A stretch of 64,000 nt of DNA from Coffea arabica (lineage: Eukaryota > Streptophyta > Magnoliopsida > Gentianales > Rubiaceae), in contig NC_092320.1 of the NCBI RefSeq assembly GCF_036785885.1, positions 14,075,557 to 14,139,556 of the forward strand, written 5' to 3'. Below are positions 36,265 to 46,891 of the stretch, in pieces (position 1 is the first letter of the stretch; every line of letters begins with the position of its first letter). The notes beneath the pieces are model-generated. The model made no database searches, was not told the origin of the DNA, and worked only from the letters and a program-made list of their open reading frames with translations. The position numbers and the translations under genes are program-made.

Positions 36265-39200
36265 CTAAGAAGAGTTTTTGAGCACCCACTCGACCAAAGT
36301 TGATATGCCAAATCCTGTTGCACCCTTCTTCTTTTCATTCCAAACAGGACCAGCCATGTCAATGTGCATCCACTGTACCTTTTCGTCAACAAACTGCGAA
36401 GCAAACAAACAAGCCACAAAATATACCATTGGAAAAGAAAAGGGAAAAAAATGCAGCATGCGATCATTGCTTTCCAATTTTAAGAACACACGCGATTAGA
36501 CATTTAGAAAACCTTCAAGTTTCCTAATGGCCAGAAACTTGCTCAATTCCTTTTTCAAAAGCTCATGTGTAATTGATGCAGACCAAAACGGTTTAGGAAC
36601 CAAAATTATGCATCAGAAAGTATTTTCATTTCACTGGTGCAGAATAAGATATCAAAGACCAAATTGACACAGAGATCATATTTCAGATACCACTACATTT
36701 TCTTTACCTTTTCCCTGATACTTTTTTATTCTTTTTTCTTTTTGGGGAGGTGGGGGAGGGAAAGGAAGGGGGAAGAAATGCAGAAGTTTCTGATTAGTCA
36801 TGTTCAGCTATTGATCTTAGCAATGTAAAGGCATTGTATAATTTCTGTAACACTTGAAACAGAATTCATTAACAATGCTGTCAATTGATGGTATGATTTC
36901 AAGTAAAGAGTGGTTTGATTTTCTTACACACTTATTGACCATAAACGCTTTTGTTTTAACTTGATCTAGAAAGTTTCAAAATCAGATGACAAATTAGGCA
37001 AAGCCAAGTTTCCAGATCAATACCTGCTTCAGGAACAAAGCTGCAGTGATAGAACCACCTGGACGACCACCTGTATTTACCATATCAGCTACTCCAGATT
37101 TCATAGATTCCCAGTAACTTTCCTCCAAAGGCATCCTCCAGAGTTTTTCTCCAGCAACTTCAGATGCTTCAAGTACCTCCTTTGCCAGGTCATCACTAGG
37201 TGTGTAAACACCTGTGTCAAATTTCCAAAGTCAATACAACTGCAATCATAAAACTGTTTTCCCTTCCTTTATCTTTGGGGTGTGGCTAATGCCACTGGAA
37301 GCATTATCAATGCAAAAATGATGTATTCCAGAAATGCGTCAAAATCTAAAAAATCTACTTCCTCGATAATTTCATAAAAGATTAGGACACAGTTTATCAT
37401 AATGTACATGTAGTTTTGCACATCTTTATAAGAAAGAGTATAAAAACTTGTTCCCGCAAGACATACATGCATTACCACGTAATGATTTTCACCAAAAAGA
37501 ACGAGAGAGACAGAGAGAAACAAGAAGTACAAACCAGCAATTGAGGACCCAAGAGCAATTATACATGCCCCGGTCAATGTAGCCAGATCAACAATCTGCA
37601 TAAAAAGGTAACTCGTCACTCAGACAGCTAGAGATATTGCTAAGGGAAGACTGAAATGATATTAACTCTACTGGCAAAAAGCAAAACATAGGACGTTTAA
37701 AGGTGGTGAGGGTCATGTATCTGACCTGATGCCTATACATTTTAACATTGAGACAGAAACTTCATGATATAATGAGTAACGTCAGGAGTCTGAGATTCCC
37801 ACCATGAACAATTCAAGGAACCAAACAGGAGTTTACTTTGCATATAGTGAACTGTCCAAAACGAAAAATCAACTTCCAACAAGATCACAATACTAGTATT
37901 ACTTAGCAAGTCAAGTCGACCACTTTATGATTGTCCAAGCTTTCCAAGTATTGCAAATAAATATAATTAAACAAAAATATTATAATAACTACACAGAATA
38001 GCAGTTTCAACTTTCAATCCCCCTTAAAACAGCCTATCAGATTCTGCCATTGTAGCTTTCAAAATGATAGTATACAAAAATGAGGTAGTTCCTTCATTCC
38101 TTCTCCCCTAAGTATTCTGCAAGGTTTGCTGCTTGTCTTTTCGGTTGGAAAGAGGAGTACAACAAAAATTTAAAACACACACCCGAAAAAAAAAGGAACT
38201 TGTACTAATAAGGAGAGCAGAAGGAAGAAGAAAAACATAAAATTATCAAGCATACACAGCATCTGAATCATACCTTTTCAACCCCTTGATTACAAGCATA
38301 TACTAGAGCATCTGCGAGAGTGAGTCTTCCCTCGGCATCAGTATTGTTAACCTATGATGAAGATATACATAAGAAAGCAATTTATATAAATTCATCTACC
38401 AGATGTATAGGGACAAAACTTGTTCACTTATGTGATAAAAAGAATAGACTTGAAAGATGAGAGTTGCAAACTCTTCTCCTTTCTGTCAATGTTTCCAAGC
38501 AAAAGACTTACTAAAATCAAGGTGCAAACTCTTGAAACACATATATTCATGGTTAAATTATTACAAATTAAGAACCATCATAATGTAACAAGAGTCAACC
38601 ATGAGTGAAAAGAAAATCTGGTCCTTTACTGGACATTTTGTAGCTTTTATCAAGTTTAACAGAGTCCATCAGAATTACAAAAAGAGACATTTTGTAGCTT
38701 TTATCAGGTTTAACAGAGTCCATCAGAATTACAAAAAAAATAGTTTCACATAAAAGTTTAATGCTTCTAGGCCACTGAGCATATAACATAAAATCAGATT
38801 GAATACCTGGTAAAAAAGTAAACCTATATAGTCAATTGTCTAATTATCTCATCATGCTGCAGTATATAAGCATGCATGCAAAAGTGTATGAACCCGTAAG
38901 CAAATGTATATCGATTGTCTAAACAAGGAAAATGAGTTGAGGTCGGCAACAAAGCCTAATTTGTGCAGAGACTATGATAATTCACACCATCTGTAGAACC
39001 AGGAAAGAAGAAATAAAAGTATATTTCTGGCCCCATCAGATCAGATAGTAGTAACTGAAGTCATTCCTGTCCGAAAGCATTACCTCAATAGTCTTTCCAT
39101 TTGAAGCTGTGACAATATCTCCAGGTCTCATACCTGTTCCACTGATCATATTTTCACAAGCTGCAACAATGAAATGAACCTACAAGCAAATAACTTTTTA

Positions 39201-42200
39201 TTAGCCCATAGCGTCCATTAGAAGGTACAATTGGTAAGAAATTGTTTAGATATTCTTCCCGCAAGAGGTGTTAATAGTTAGTTAAGCATAAAAACAATTC
39301 AGCAAGACTGGTAAACAACTCACCTCTACTCCAGCTGGCTTGATTTGGCCAAGAGCCTTTGCTGCACCCAACACAGCTGCAGAGCCTCCCATGTCAAATT
39401 TCATGAGCTCAATTGAACATCCTGGTCCTGTCTTGATATTGTAGCCACCACTGTGACAATAAAGAAAGGCAAATGTTCTTGATCAATGGTCCACAAAAAG
39501 AAACTATGAGAACATTATAGTACATGACAAAAGCAGCGACCCTCCAGGCAACCAAAATTTATTTTGTGCCACTTATTACCTGTCAAAAGTCAATCCCTTT
39601 CCAACTAAAGCCAGCTTAGTTTTGACGGATCCACCCAGAGGCTTGTAAACTATATGGATGAAATGCGGAGGATTAGCAGAAGCTGCAGCAACACCCAGAT
39701 AGGATCCCATTTTTAACTCTTTGCACTGCTCCACGTTCAAGATTGTTGTAGTGAGTACATCGCTGTACAATGAAGCAATCCTTTTGGCCTCTTCAGCTAG
39801 TACCGCTGAAGTACAAGAGACAGAGGTGAAGTATGAGGGGAACACTTGTCTTCCGACATGCATAAATTTGGGGAGAAAAACAAGGACAAAAAGGAAAACA
39901 TAAAGTCATTTGGGCGTTAAATACCGGGCAGGGGTTAAAGGCAGAATATGGGAATCAAAACAAAGGTAGCAATCTGCATCACTCAACTAGTACATAAAAA
40001 GAGATTGCAATGAAGATTCACCAACCAGGGGTGAGTACGTTGGCTGGCGCATTGACAAGGTTTATGCCAAAAATAACTGCTGAGGATACAGATTCTGCAA
40101 ATTTAAGTTTCTTTTCTATCTCAGGTCCAGTACCCAAACCAAGAATGTCCACAGATGTAAGAGTTGGTTTCTTTGACTCTGACTTAAACCTGCTATCTTC
40201 ATAAGTCCCCAGCACAGTTCCTAAAAAAACACATTATATGGTCACTGTTTAATCAATCAAGTTCCAAAAAAGGGGAAAAAAATACACACAGACATAAGCA
40301 AAATAATTTGGACAAGTGAACACACCAGTTGCTATGGCTGAAACAGTTGTAAGCCTCGAATCTGCAGAGAGAGTTTCAGAAGAAGCAAGGGCAATGGCAA
40401 CATTACTTGCCTGAGCAGACTTAGCTGCAGCAGCAATTGTCTCACCAAGACTGCGATAAGCGGCAGTAGTCGATGCTGCTTGTCCAAGCCCTACCAAGCC
40501 AACCCTTTTAGTCCCCAGGCCAGGAACTCTGAGAATTGTTGACTGCCCAGCCTTTCCAGTGAAATCCTCCTCAGAAGACGCTTCAGACAACAAACCACCT
40601 AACTTGGAATCTAACTTTTGCAAGATTGGATTTTGGAACTTTGAACTTTCATCTTTTGCTATGTCTTTCTCTGTGACACCTATAGCAAGTATGTCTCCTT
40701 TCCATTCAACCAAATCAATCTCTTTTGCCGCAAAAGAGATCTTCCAAGAGTTCCATCAACACATTAAAAAATTCAGCAATTCATCAACCATGAAAATACC
40801 AATCAAACAGCAACATTTATACACATGGGATGAAAAATATCTACATTTATATGACCTCAAATAATCAAGCCAAAGAAGTATTTTTAGTTTGATCAAAAGA
40901 ACCAGACTGAGCAAGAGAACTCTTCAATGTCAAAACATGAGTTACATATATATAAAAAAAAAAAGATAAAAAATGTACTTAAGGTCTATCGTGATCATCA
41001 TCAGAAACAAAAGTTGAAATAGAAATTCTAAATTACCGAAAAAGACTCAAACTCGATGCATCAGAAATGTACAAAAAAATCCAAATCCAAACTAATATAT
41101 CAAAATATCATGTTGAAAAACACTGTCTGAAGAAGTATTTCTAAGTACAATCTGTTATGCAACATCCAGAATAACATATATTAAATCAATCAAGTGATGA
41201 TTGTCTATTAGTCCAAAACTAACACCAGATGAAACTAAATTCCAAGAACACAATAAAAAATTCATAACACAACAAGCAAAGCATTCAGCACAGTTCAAAT
41301 CAACCTACAAAGAAAAATAGTAATACTAAGCAAGTATTCTTTAGTTGGGACTTAAACCTTAGGCGGCTCAATTTAATTAGGCTGAGTAAGGCCAAGACCA
41401 CCCTTAGCAATGTAGCAATGGAGTGAGCCATGCATTTTGCTCTTCTTGAAGAATAACAACACAAGGGTGCAACAGAAAAAGAAAAACACCAGATGGGTTT
41501 AGACCGAAATCTCATAAAAACTGAGTAACAAGATGATGAAAAAGAACAAGAAAAAGTTGAAACAACAAAAGTATGAGAACAAGAGGCTAAAGATGCTGAT
41601 GCTCTAACGGCTGCAATTGTACAGTGGCATGGCTAATCTATTTATACTACTAGAAGTCTAGAGCAAATATAATATTGTCAATAACGTATGAAAAATCAGA
41701 GCGCAAAAGGAGAGTATGTTGTGGGGTTCCTCAGGCTCAATGGATTCGATCAACTGTGCTTGTTGACCTCAGCGACAGCATCTTTCTTGCCAGACTATGA
41801 CTAAAAAGATTTCGTTTTCCTTTTCATTATCTTTAAGGGCTTTTGCTAGTTTGTTTACCTTATCCCTTGGTAGAGTTCTTAGTACGTTGAATGATAGAAT
41901 TAGTATTGTATAGTACTCTTAATCTATTTACATTATAAAAATGAAAGAGCATAATGCTATCATGTTCATTAGTTACCTTTTAATTGGGGTACAGTTAGTA
42001 GATCACATTATCACAATGCCTTTGCCATGCCTTTTCAATGAGTATAATGCTCACTTTCTACTTTCAGAATTATACTAGTTAAAGCGTGATTATTTTTAAA
42101 GAAGATCACTTTTTATCATTTAAAAATTATAATAACAAGTCAAATCGAGCTAATGAAAAATGTGGAGGACTGTGTTTTTAACTTCCAGCCTTGGCCATCC

Positions 42201-43137
42201 GCAGAAATCCCGAACTACAGATTAGTTTTCATCGACACATAAATAATCGCTACATTAATAAAGCCAACATTTTTGCCATCGTATTTAATTCAGGTGAACG
42301 AGTTGAGTAAAATATTGCACATATGCTCGCATAAGGTATCTTAAGGTCGGCTTATACCAATCAAACAGCAATATTCATGCGTATATTATGAAAAAAATAT
42401 ATTCACATTTTTATAGCGTCAAGGAATCAAGACAAAGAAGCATTTTTAGTTCCAGAATTGATCAATGAACCAACAAAAGAGCCCTATAGTGTCATAAAAA
42501 TTTGAACTTTGGACTCTCATGATCAACAACAGGTAAAAAAGTTGATGCAAATTTCTAAATTTCCGACGAAGTCTCAAACTTGATGCATCAGGAATAGACC
42601 AAAAAAAAAAAAAACTCCAATCCAACTAATTGATCAAAAGCCATGTTGCAAAGCAGTACCAAAAGAAGTATTCATAAGTACAATCAGTTGAGCAGCATCC
42701 AGACTAACAAATTTTCATTCAAGGATGATTATACACCAGTCCAAAACTAACAACAGATGAAACTAAATTCCAAGAATCCAACCAAAAATTCATCAAACAA
42801 CAAGAAAAGCATTGAGCACAGCTGAAAATCAACCTACACTGAGAACTACTACTGTTTAGCAAGTGTGATTGAGTTGGAGGACTTAAACCTTAGGGGGCAC
42901 AATCTGATTAGGCTGAGTAAGGCCAAGAGTGGCATGAGCAATGGAGTGGGCCATCCGTTTTGCCCTTCTTGAAGAATAATAACACAAGGGTGCAACAGAA
43001 ACCGAGAAACCCCAGAGGGGCTTAGATCGAAATCTCGTAAAAACCGAGGAACAAGATGATGCAGAAGTATAAGAAGTGGAAGCAACTAAAGTAAGAGAAC
43101 AAGAGGCTAAAGATGCTGATGCTCTGATGGCGGCCAT
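36265..43137 (-). CDS. LAP: Leucine aminopeptidase, M17 family, probably plastid-targeted
   Basis: Hexameric zinc/manganese exopeptidase releasing N-terminal residues from peptides. Exons in transcription order: 43137-42889, 40740-40326, 40220-40026, 39805-39580, 39450-39324, 39179-39084, 38351-38274, 37595-37535, 37211-37024, 36393-36265; 1,764 nt, 587 aa, fully in frame. Exon 1 encodes a Ser/Ala/Arg-rich N-terminus expected of a chloroplast transit peptide, ending [13 protein letters not shown]. Metal and catalytic residues are all present: K356 and D361 in GKGLTFDSGG, D381 in MKFDMGG, and D441, E443 and R445 in the M17 signature NTDAEGRL. Length equals tomato and Arabidopsis LAPs. Intron 1 (2,148 bp) contains a dead duplicate of exon 1. 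Intron 7 contains a 54-bp tandem repeat. A TATA-like TATAAATAG lies only 22 nt before the start codon. Confidence 0.97.
38632..38739. repeat. 54-bp tandem duplication in LAP intron 7
   Basis: Two adjacent 54-bp units begin at 38632 and 38686, each starting GACATTTTGTAGCTTTTATC. They are nearly identical. They lie in intron 7 (37596-38273 is intron 7's neighbour; this repeat is between exon 7 at 38274-38351 and exon 6 at 39084, so strictly in intron 6). No coding role is implied. Confidence 0.75.
41345..41625 (-). pseudogene. Dead duplicate of LAP exon 1 inside intron 1
   Basis: The - strand is clearly homologous to LAP exon 1: [24 protein letters not shown] and MAHSIA are all recognisable. 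The start codon is lost (TTGCAGCCG where the live copy has ATGGCCGCC). The run after MAHSIA is frame-shifted by inserted bases, and in the original frame PNQIVPPK now contains a TAA. It therefore cannot serve as a first exon of the same protein. It also keeps a diverged copy of the AAG/GTTTAAGTCC splice donor. Confidence 0.8.
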
Positions 43138-43158
43138 TCTGCAGAGTGGGGGGCTAAT

Positions 43159-43167
43159 CTATTTATA
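43159..43167 (-). promoter_or_regulatory. TATA-like box upstream of LAP
   Basis: The - strand reads TATAAATAG, ending 22 nt before the exon 1 start codon. The same motif is kept in the decayed duplicate at about 41639-41647. With usual TATA-to-start spacing the transcript would begin near the start codon, so either the real promoter is further upstream or the leader is extremely short. Confidence 0.4.
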
Positions 43168-45007
43168 CTAATAGAAGTCTTGAACAAAAATCGTATCATC
43201 AAAAATGGAGAGTGTGATGTGGGGTTGGGTTGCTCAATGGGCTCAGTCACCAATGCCTGTTGATGTTAGCTCCAGCACCTTTCCTATCAGACTATGATTA
43301 AAATTGATTTTTGATTTGGTTTTTCCCCTTATCTTTTTGGGATTTTGCTAATCTGTTTAAATTATCCATTGGTAGAGTTCTTTATTTTGAATCTTGGCTT
43401 AGTATTAGAGTATTTTACTGCTATATGCTATTGAATGTTATAAATTGTTCATCTATCAACATTACGAAAATGAAAAAGAATAATAACGCTAGCTTGTTCT
43501 TTTTCTTTTCTTTTTTCTTTTGAGCAAATATGCTATCTTGTTCATTAGTTACCTTCACATTTTAATTGTTTGAGGTATATTTTAGTACATCATATTATTA
43601 CGATGCCTTTGCCACGCTTTTTCCACAACCAAAATTGTTGCACTTTTTTTATTTTGACTTGTAGTAATAAAATTATGTTTATTATAAAATAAAAAGGTAA
43701 TTTTGTGTCCTTTCTTCGATTCTTATATTATCCTAATAACGTAAAATCAGGTGAAATTATTGCATAGAGTATCTCATTAATTTCACAAGTTGACATAGGT
43801 AAAATTCACTAAATTTTTGAAATCGTACGGAAAATAAACCTGAAAAAATAATATCCTAACCCTTATGTGCAGGAATTGAATCTCCAAAATTACTATTTTG
43901 TGGTAAATAAGGACGAAACAACATTAATCCTACCAAAAAAACAAGAATGAATAATATTGAACGCAATGAGGGAAAAACACCTTTCAACTTGAAATTTTGA
44001 CAAAAAGAAAAAAACAACATTCTAGCCCCTTCAATTTTGTAATAATTCCAAAATAAGACGTATTGTTCATCGATCAAAGATTGAATCTTGGTTTAATGGT
44101 TTTATATTCTTGAATGCTACATTGTTATCTACCAGAGATAGAGATACAAAATGATGCTATCTTGTTGATGTGTTACGCTTTAAATTATTTTTTGTTGTAC
44201 ATTAGTATCTCACAATACATATGCCATGATTTTATCACAAGCATAATGATTTTATTTCTTATTTTTGAAGTTTTAGCGTAAGTATATCTTGCTTATCCAG
44301 AGGGAAGAACGGTAATCTCTCTGTTTGGATTGTAAATTATTTGAGATATTTTTACTGTAGCACTTTTTGTGATGTGATGTATGTGAGATAAAAAGATAAT
44401 TGGAAAGATAAAAAGGTGTGTTGGAAATTGTAATGATGATGTAAACAAATAAATTTTAACAAATAATCCTCTGTCCAGTTAAACTTTTCATTAAATACAA
44501 CTAGATAAAAGCAAATTATTTGTATTTTGAATCTAGTCTAGCAAATCTTGAAGGAAAATGATGTTAGAACTCCTCAAAAAATCTCAAAACACTAATTCCT
44601 TTTACATTTAAGGAGTGTTTAAAAGTTTTTTAAGAAGTGCTAATATTCATTTCCTTTCTTAAAACATGAAATGGGAGATAATGAAACCAAATAGTACAAG
44701 AGTTAGATACAAATCATTAGGGGGACTCAAACCATAGCCTTGGCTATGACTTCTTCTCAGGTAACTCACCGAAATATAGGTAAGACGTCCGTCCGTCTGA
44801 TATGATAGCGATTAGTGAAAAACTGACAATCGACATATGACTGGGTGTGGATTAGTGAGAGAGTAAAAGATTATTAGAGTCATTAATGTATTTATAACAT
44901 ACTAATGGACTATTTATGTAATTCTAACAAATGTGTATTCTGTTCCCAGGCACAACCACTGCTTGCTCGGTTGGGTTGGTCCGCGTCCACGGGGAAATGG
45001 GAAACCA
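43168..45007. other. Intergenic region between LAP and the Pack-MULE
   Basis: The LAP upstream region, including the outer end of the duplicated unit, a third partial copy (about 44095-44255) and a MITE-like segment (44315-44455). No gene is supported; the remaining DNA is AT-rich. Confidence 0.55.
44315..44455. repeat. MITE-like segment
   Basis: Begins CTGTTTGGATTGTAAATT, then TTTTTACTGTAGCACTTTTT and GATGTGATGTATGTGAGATA, and ends near GTAAACAAATAA. The middle phrase recurs in decayed form at 23500-23760. The style matches abundant small dispersed repeats of plant genomes, but no target duplication was found. Confidence 0.4.
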
Positions 45008-45319
45008 AAGAAAGAAGGGCAAATTATCCAATTGGCCCTTTAACTCTTTGTCTAGTTAAAATTAAGTCCCTCATCTATTTTTTACTGATTTTAAGCCCTC
45101 GAACTTGTAAAATGGAAAATTCGTGGCCCTTTTAGCCAATTTCTCCGGTTTTGCAACCGGATGACCAATTCACACGAACGTCATGTGCTTCTTTCAAGGG
45201 CATTTTTGTCCTCATATTCTAAGCAAAAAGGCCACACATAATCCACATTTCTATTTGATTTCCACAATATTTTCGTTCCATAAATTAAACAAATCTCCAC
45301 ACTGCTATATTCCTTCGTG

Positions 45320-45823
45320 CTAAAAGAAATCAAATTCCAGGTAATTATCAAAGCCTTTTTTATCTGCAGCAGCTGCAGCCTTAGCAGCCTTCTCACTTGT
45401 TGAAGCTGCTGGAACAGGTATCCTCTCAAACTCAACTGGCTTTGGGATCTCAGGGGGGGTAGCACAGCGGATGAGTGCCCAATTAACTCCTTCAAAGAAA
45501 GGGTGCTGCTTTATCTCAGTTGCCCCTCTTTTGTACGCCAACCGATGCTGTGGTTCTTTCACAAGCAATCCCCTAATAAGATCCCTTGCAGCAAAACTGA
45601 CAATAGGTGAATCAGGAAATCTGAGGGGCTGTCCCACAACATTGAACAACGTCGCTCGATTTCCAGATCCTTTAAATGGCGTTTTACCAAACAAAAGTTC
45701 GTAAAGAAAGATCCCAAAAGTCCACCAATCTACAGCGCTTCCGTGACCCTCGCCTTTGATAATTTCAGGCGCCAAATATTCATGGGTCCCTACAAATGAA
45801 ATAGAACGTGCACTAGTTGGTGA
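45320..45823 (-). pseudogene. Captured C-terminal fragment of a D6PK-type AGC kinase
   Basis: Reading on the - strand, the fragment starts near [20 protein letters not shown] and runs unbroken to a natural ending NYLEFDFF and stop. It contains kinase subdomain VIII ([11 protein letters not shown]), [27 protein letters not shown]-type subdomain X/XI sequence ([11 protein letters not shown]), [18 protein letters not shown] and the AGC tail. The Gly-rich loop, catalytic lysine, HRD and DFD motifs are absent, so it cannot be an active kinase. Wording matches plant AGCVIII kinases such as D6PK, which phosphorylate PIN auxin carriers. The open frame continues upstream to 45961 through antisense of the neighbouring fragment, giving a possible 213-aa chimeric protein. 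Transcription is unknown. Confidence 0.85.
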
Positions 45824-45839
45824 TTGACCCGGAGATTTC

Positions 45840-46395
45840 CGATGCTGACCCGAATTTCGGGATTCATGAAGGAAACGACGGAATGGAGCCGACCCATTTG
45901 GATCTTGATCTGAATCTAGGGTTTCTCGGAGAGCCCACTTCGGCAAATATGGAAAATTCAAGGTTCGTAGCTGAAAATTTTGAGGGTGGGGACCATTTTG
46001 TAACCGGGTTGCGAGTCGTGGATATCGGGTCGGAATCGGATTCTGATATAAACCATGACGTTGAGATTGATTTTAGTGCTGACGATGATTATATAAGTGA
46101 GGGTGATGATGATCCAAGCCTTAGGCTCTGTTGGGATTATTTTCAGATTGAGGATCATAGAGAAGTTAATGAGGATTTTGAGTGGGAGGAAGTGGATGAA
46201 GGAGTTGATGAGAGAGAGGTTCTGAGCATGTTTCTGGATGATGATGACATGCCGGTGATGGCCCGGGAGGAGAGTGCAGATGTATCTAGGAATTTGGACT
46301 GGGAGGTTTTGTTAGATGTGCAGAATTTGGAAGCAATCCCCGAGAATGTGACAGAGACGGCCATGGGATTGCGTGGGGGTTGCGCAGGGAAGAGT
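45840..46395 (+). pseudogene. Captured N-terminal fragment of a RING E3 ligase (CIP8/RING1-like)
   Basis: The + strand has an open frame 45817-46452 (211 aa). It is strongly acidic ([26 protein letters not shown]) and contains EDHREVNEDFEWEEVDEGVD, DEREVLSMFL and NLDWEVLLDVQNLE. These phrases resemble the region before the RING finger in plant CIP8/RING1-type ubiquitin ligases, from memory. The RING finger itself is missing; after about 46390 the frame runs into the terminal inverted repeat and stops. It is therefore a partial copy without ligase activity. It overlaps antisense with the extended kinase-fragment frame at 45817-45961. The family call is less certain than the kinase call. Confidence 0.65.
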
Positions 46396-46663
46396 AAGGG
46401 AGGTGAGGGAAATCAAATAGAAAGGTGGACTATGTGTGCCCTTTTTGCTTAGAATATGAGGACAAAAATGCCCTTGAAAGAAGCACATGGCGTTCGTGTG
46501 AATTGGTCATCCGGTTGCAAAACCGGAGAAACTGGCTAAAAGGGCCACGGATTTCCCATTTTACAAGTTCGAGGGCTTAAAGTCAGCAAAAAATAGATGA
46601 GAGGCTTAATTTTACCTAGACAAAGAGTTAAAGGGTCAATTGGATAATTTGCCCAAGAAAGAA

Positions 46664-46891
46664 ATACTAAATAAATAAACTGTATATATATATATATATC
46701 GTCTGAATCCCATATTCCCATCCTTCGCGTGCGTAGAGTTGCCTATTGTACATCCGTCTAGAACTTACTAGAAGAAGTAGAAGAAGAGTCAGCGGTTTCG
46801 ATTCTGGGGCTCGGGAGCTGGTATCTTCTGAAACCCTAGATGAGCTAAATTCTGAAGCATTATACTAAACGAAAGAAAAAAAAAAAAGGAA
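46664..46891 (+). promoter_or_regulatory. PSMD9 proximal promoter/leader
   Basis: Only 228 bp separate the Pack-MULE target duplication from the PSMD9 start codon. This short stretch holds a (TA)n run (46682-46699) that could act as a TATA-like element, and a leader ending in a poly-A stretch just before the start codon. Everything further upstream is transposon sequence. Confidence 0.4.
46682..46699. repeat. (TA)n run before PSMD9
   Basis: About nine TA units immediately downstream of the Pack-MULE. It may be a TATA-like promoter element or plain microsatellite. Confidence 0.6.

Larger units (their letters stand above)
40793..43640. repeat. Tandem duplication of the LAP promoter, exon 1 and start of intron 1
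   Basis: Copy A (about 40793-42052) and copy B (about 42354-43635) align along their length at an offset of roughly 1.52-1.56 kb. Both contain, in order, intron-1 sequence (ATACCAATCAAACAGCAA), exon 1, the TATA-like box and upstream DNA ending ATGCCTTTGCCA. Copy B carries the live exon 1; copy A is degenerate. About 300 bp between them is not clearly shared. A third, weaker piece resembling the outer end lies at about 44095-44255 (GATGCTATCTTGTTGATGTG, then ATGCCATGATTTTATCACAA). Confidence 0.8.
45008..46663. mobile_element. Pack-MULE with 247-bp terminal inverted repeats and two captured gene fragments
   Basis: The element spans 45017-46654 (1,638 bp). Its ends, 45017-45263 and 46408-46654, are inverted copies that align over 247 bp with only scattered substitutions and no length change. 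Each starts GGGCAAATTATCCAATTG. The identical 9-bp word AAGAAAGAA flanks both sides (45008-45016 and 46655-46663), the hallmark target duplication of the Mutator superfamily. Between the repeats are no transposase sequences. Instead there are two unrelated host-gene pieces: a kinase C-terminus on the - strand and a RING-ligase-like acidic N-terminus on the + strand. Long inverted repeats, 9-bp duplication and captured gene fragments together define a Pack-MULE. High similarity of the repeats suggests a fairly recent insertion. Confidence 0.93.

Noticed and set aside
45320-45961. A functional AGC kinase gene
   Set aside because: Subdomains I to VII are missing, and the piece lies between MULE inverted repeats, so it is a captured fragment.
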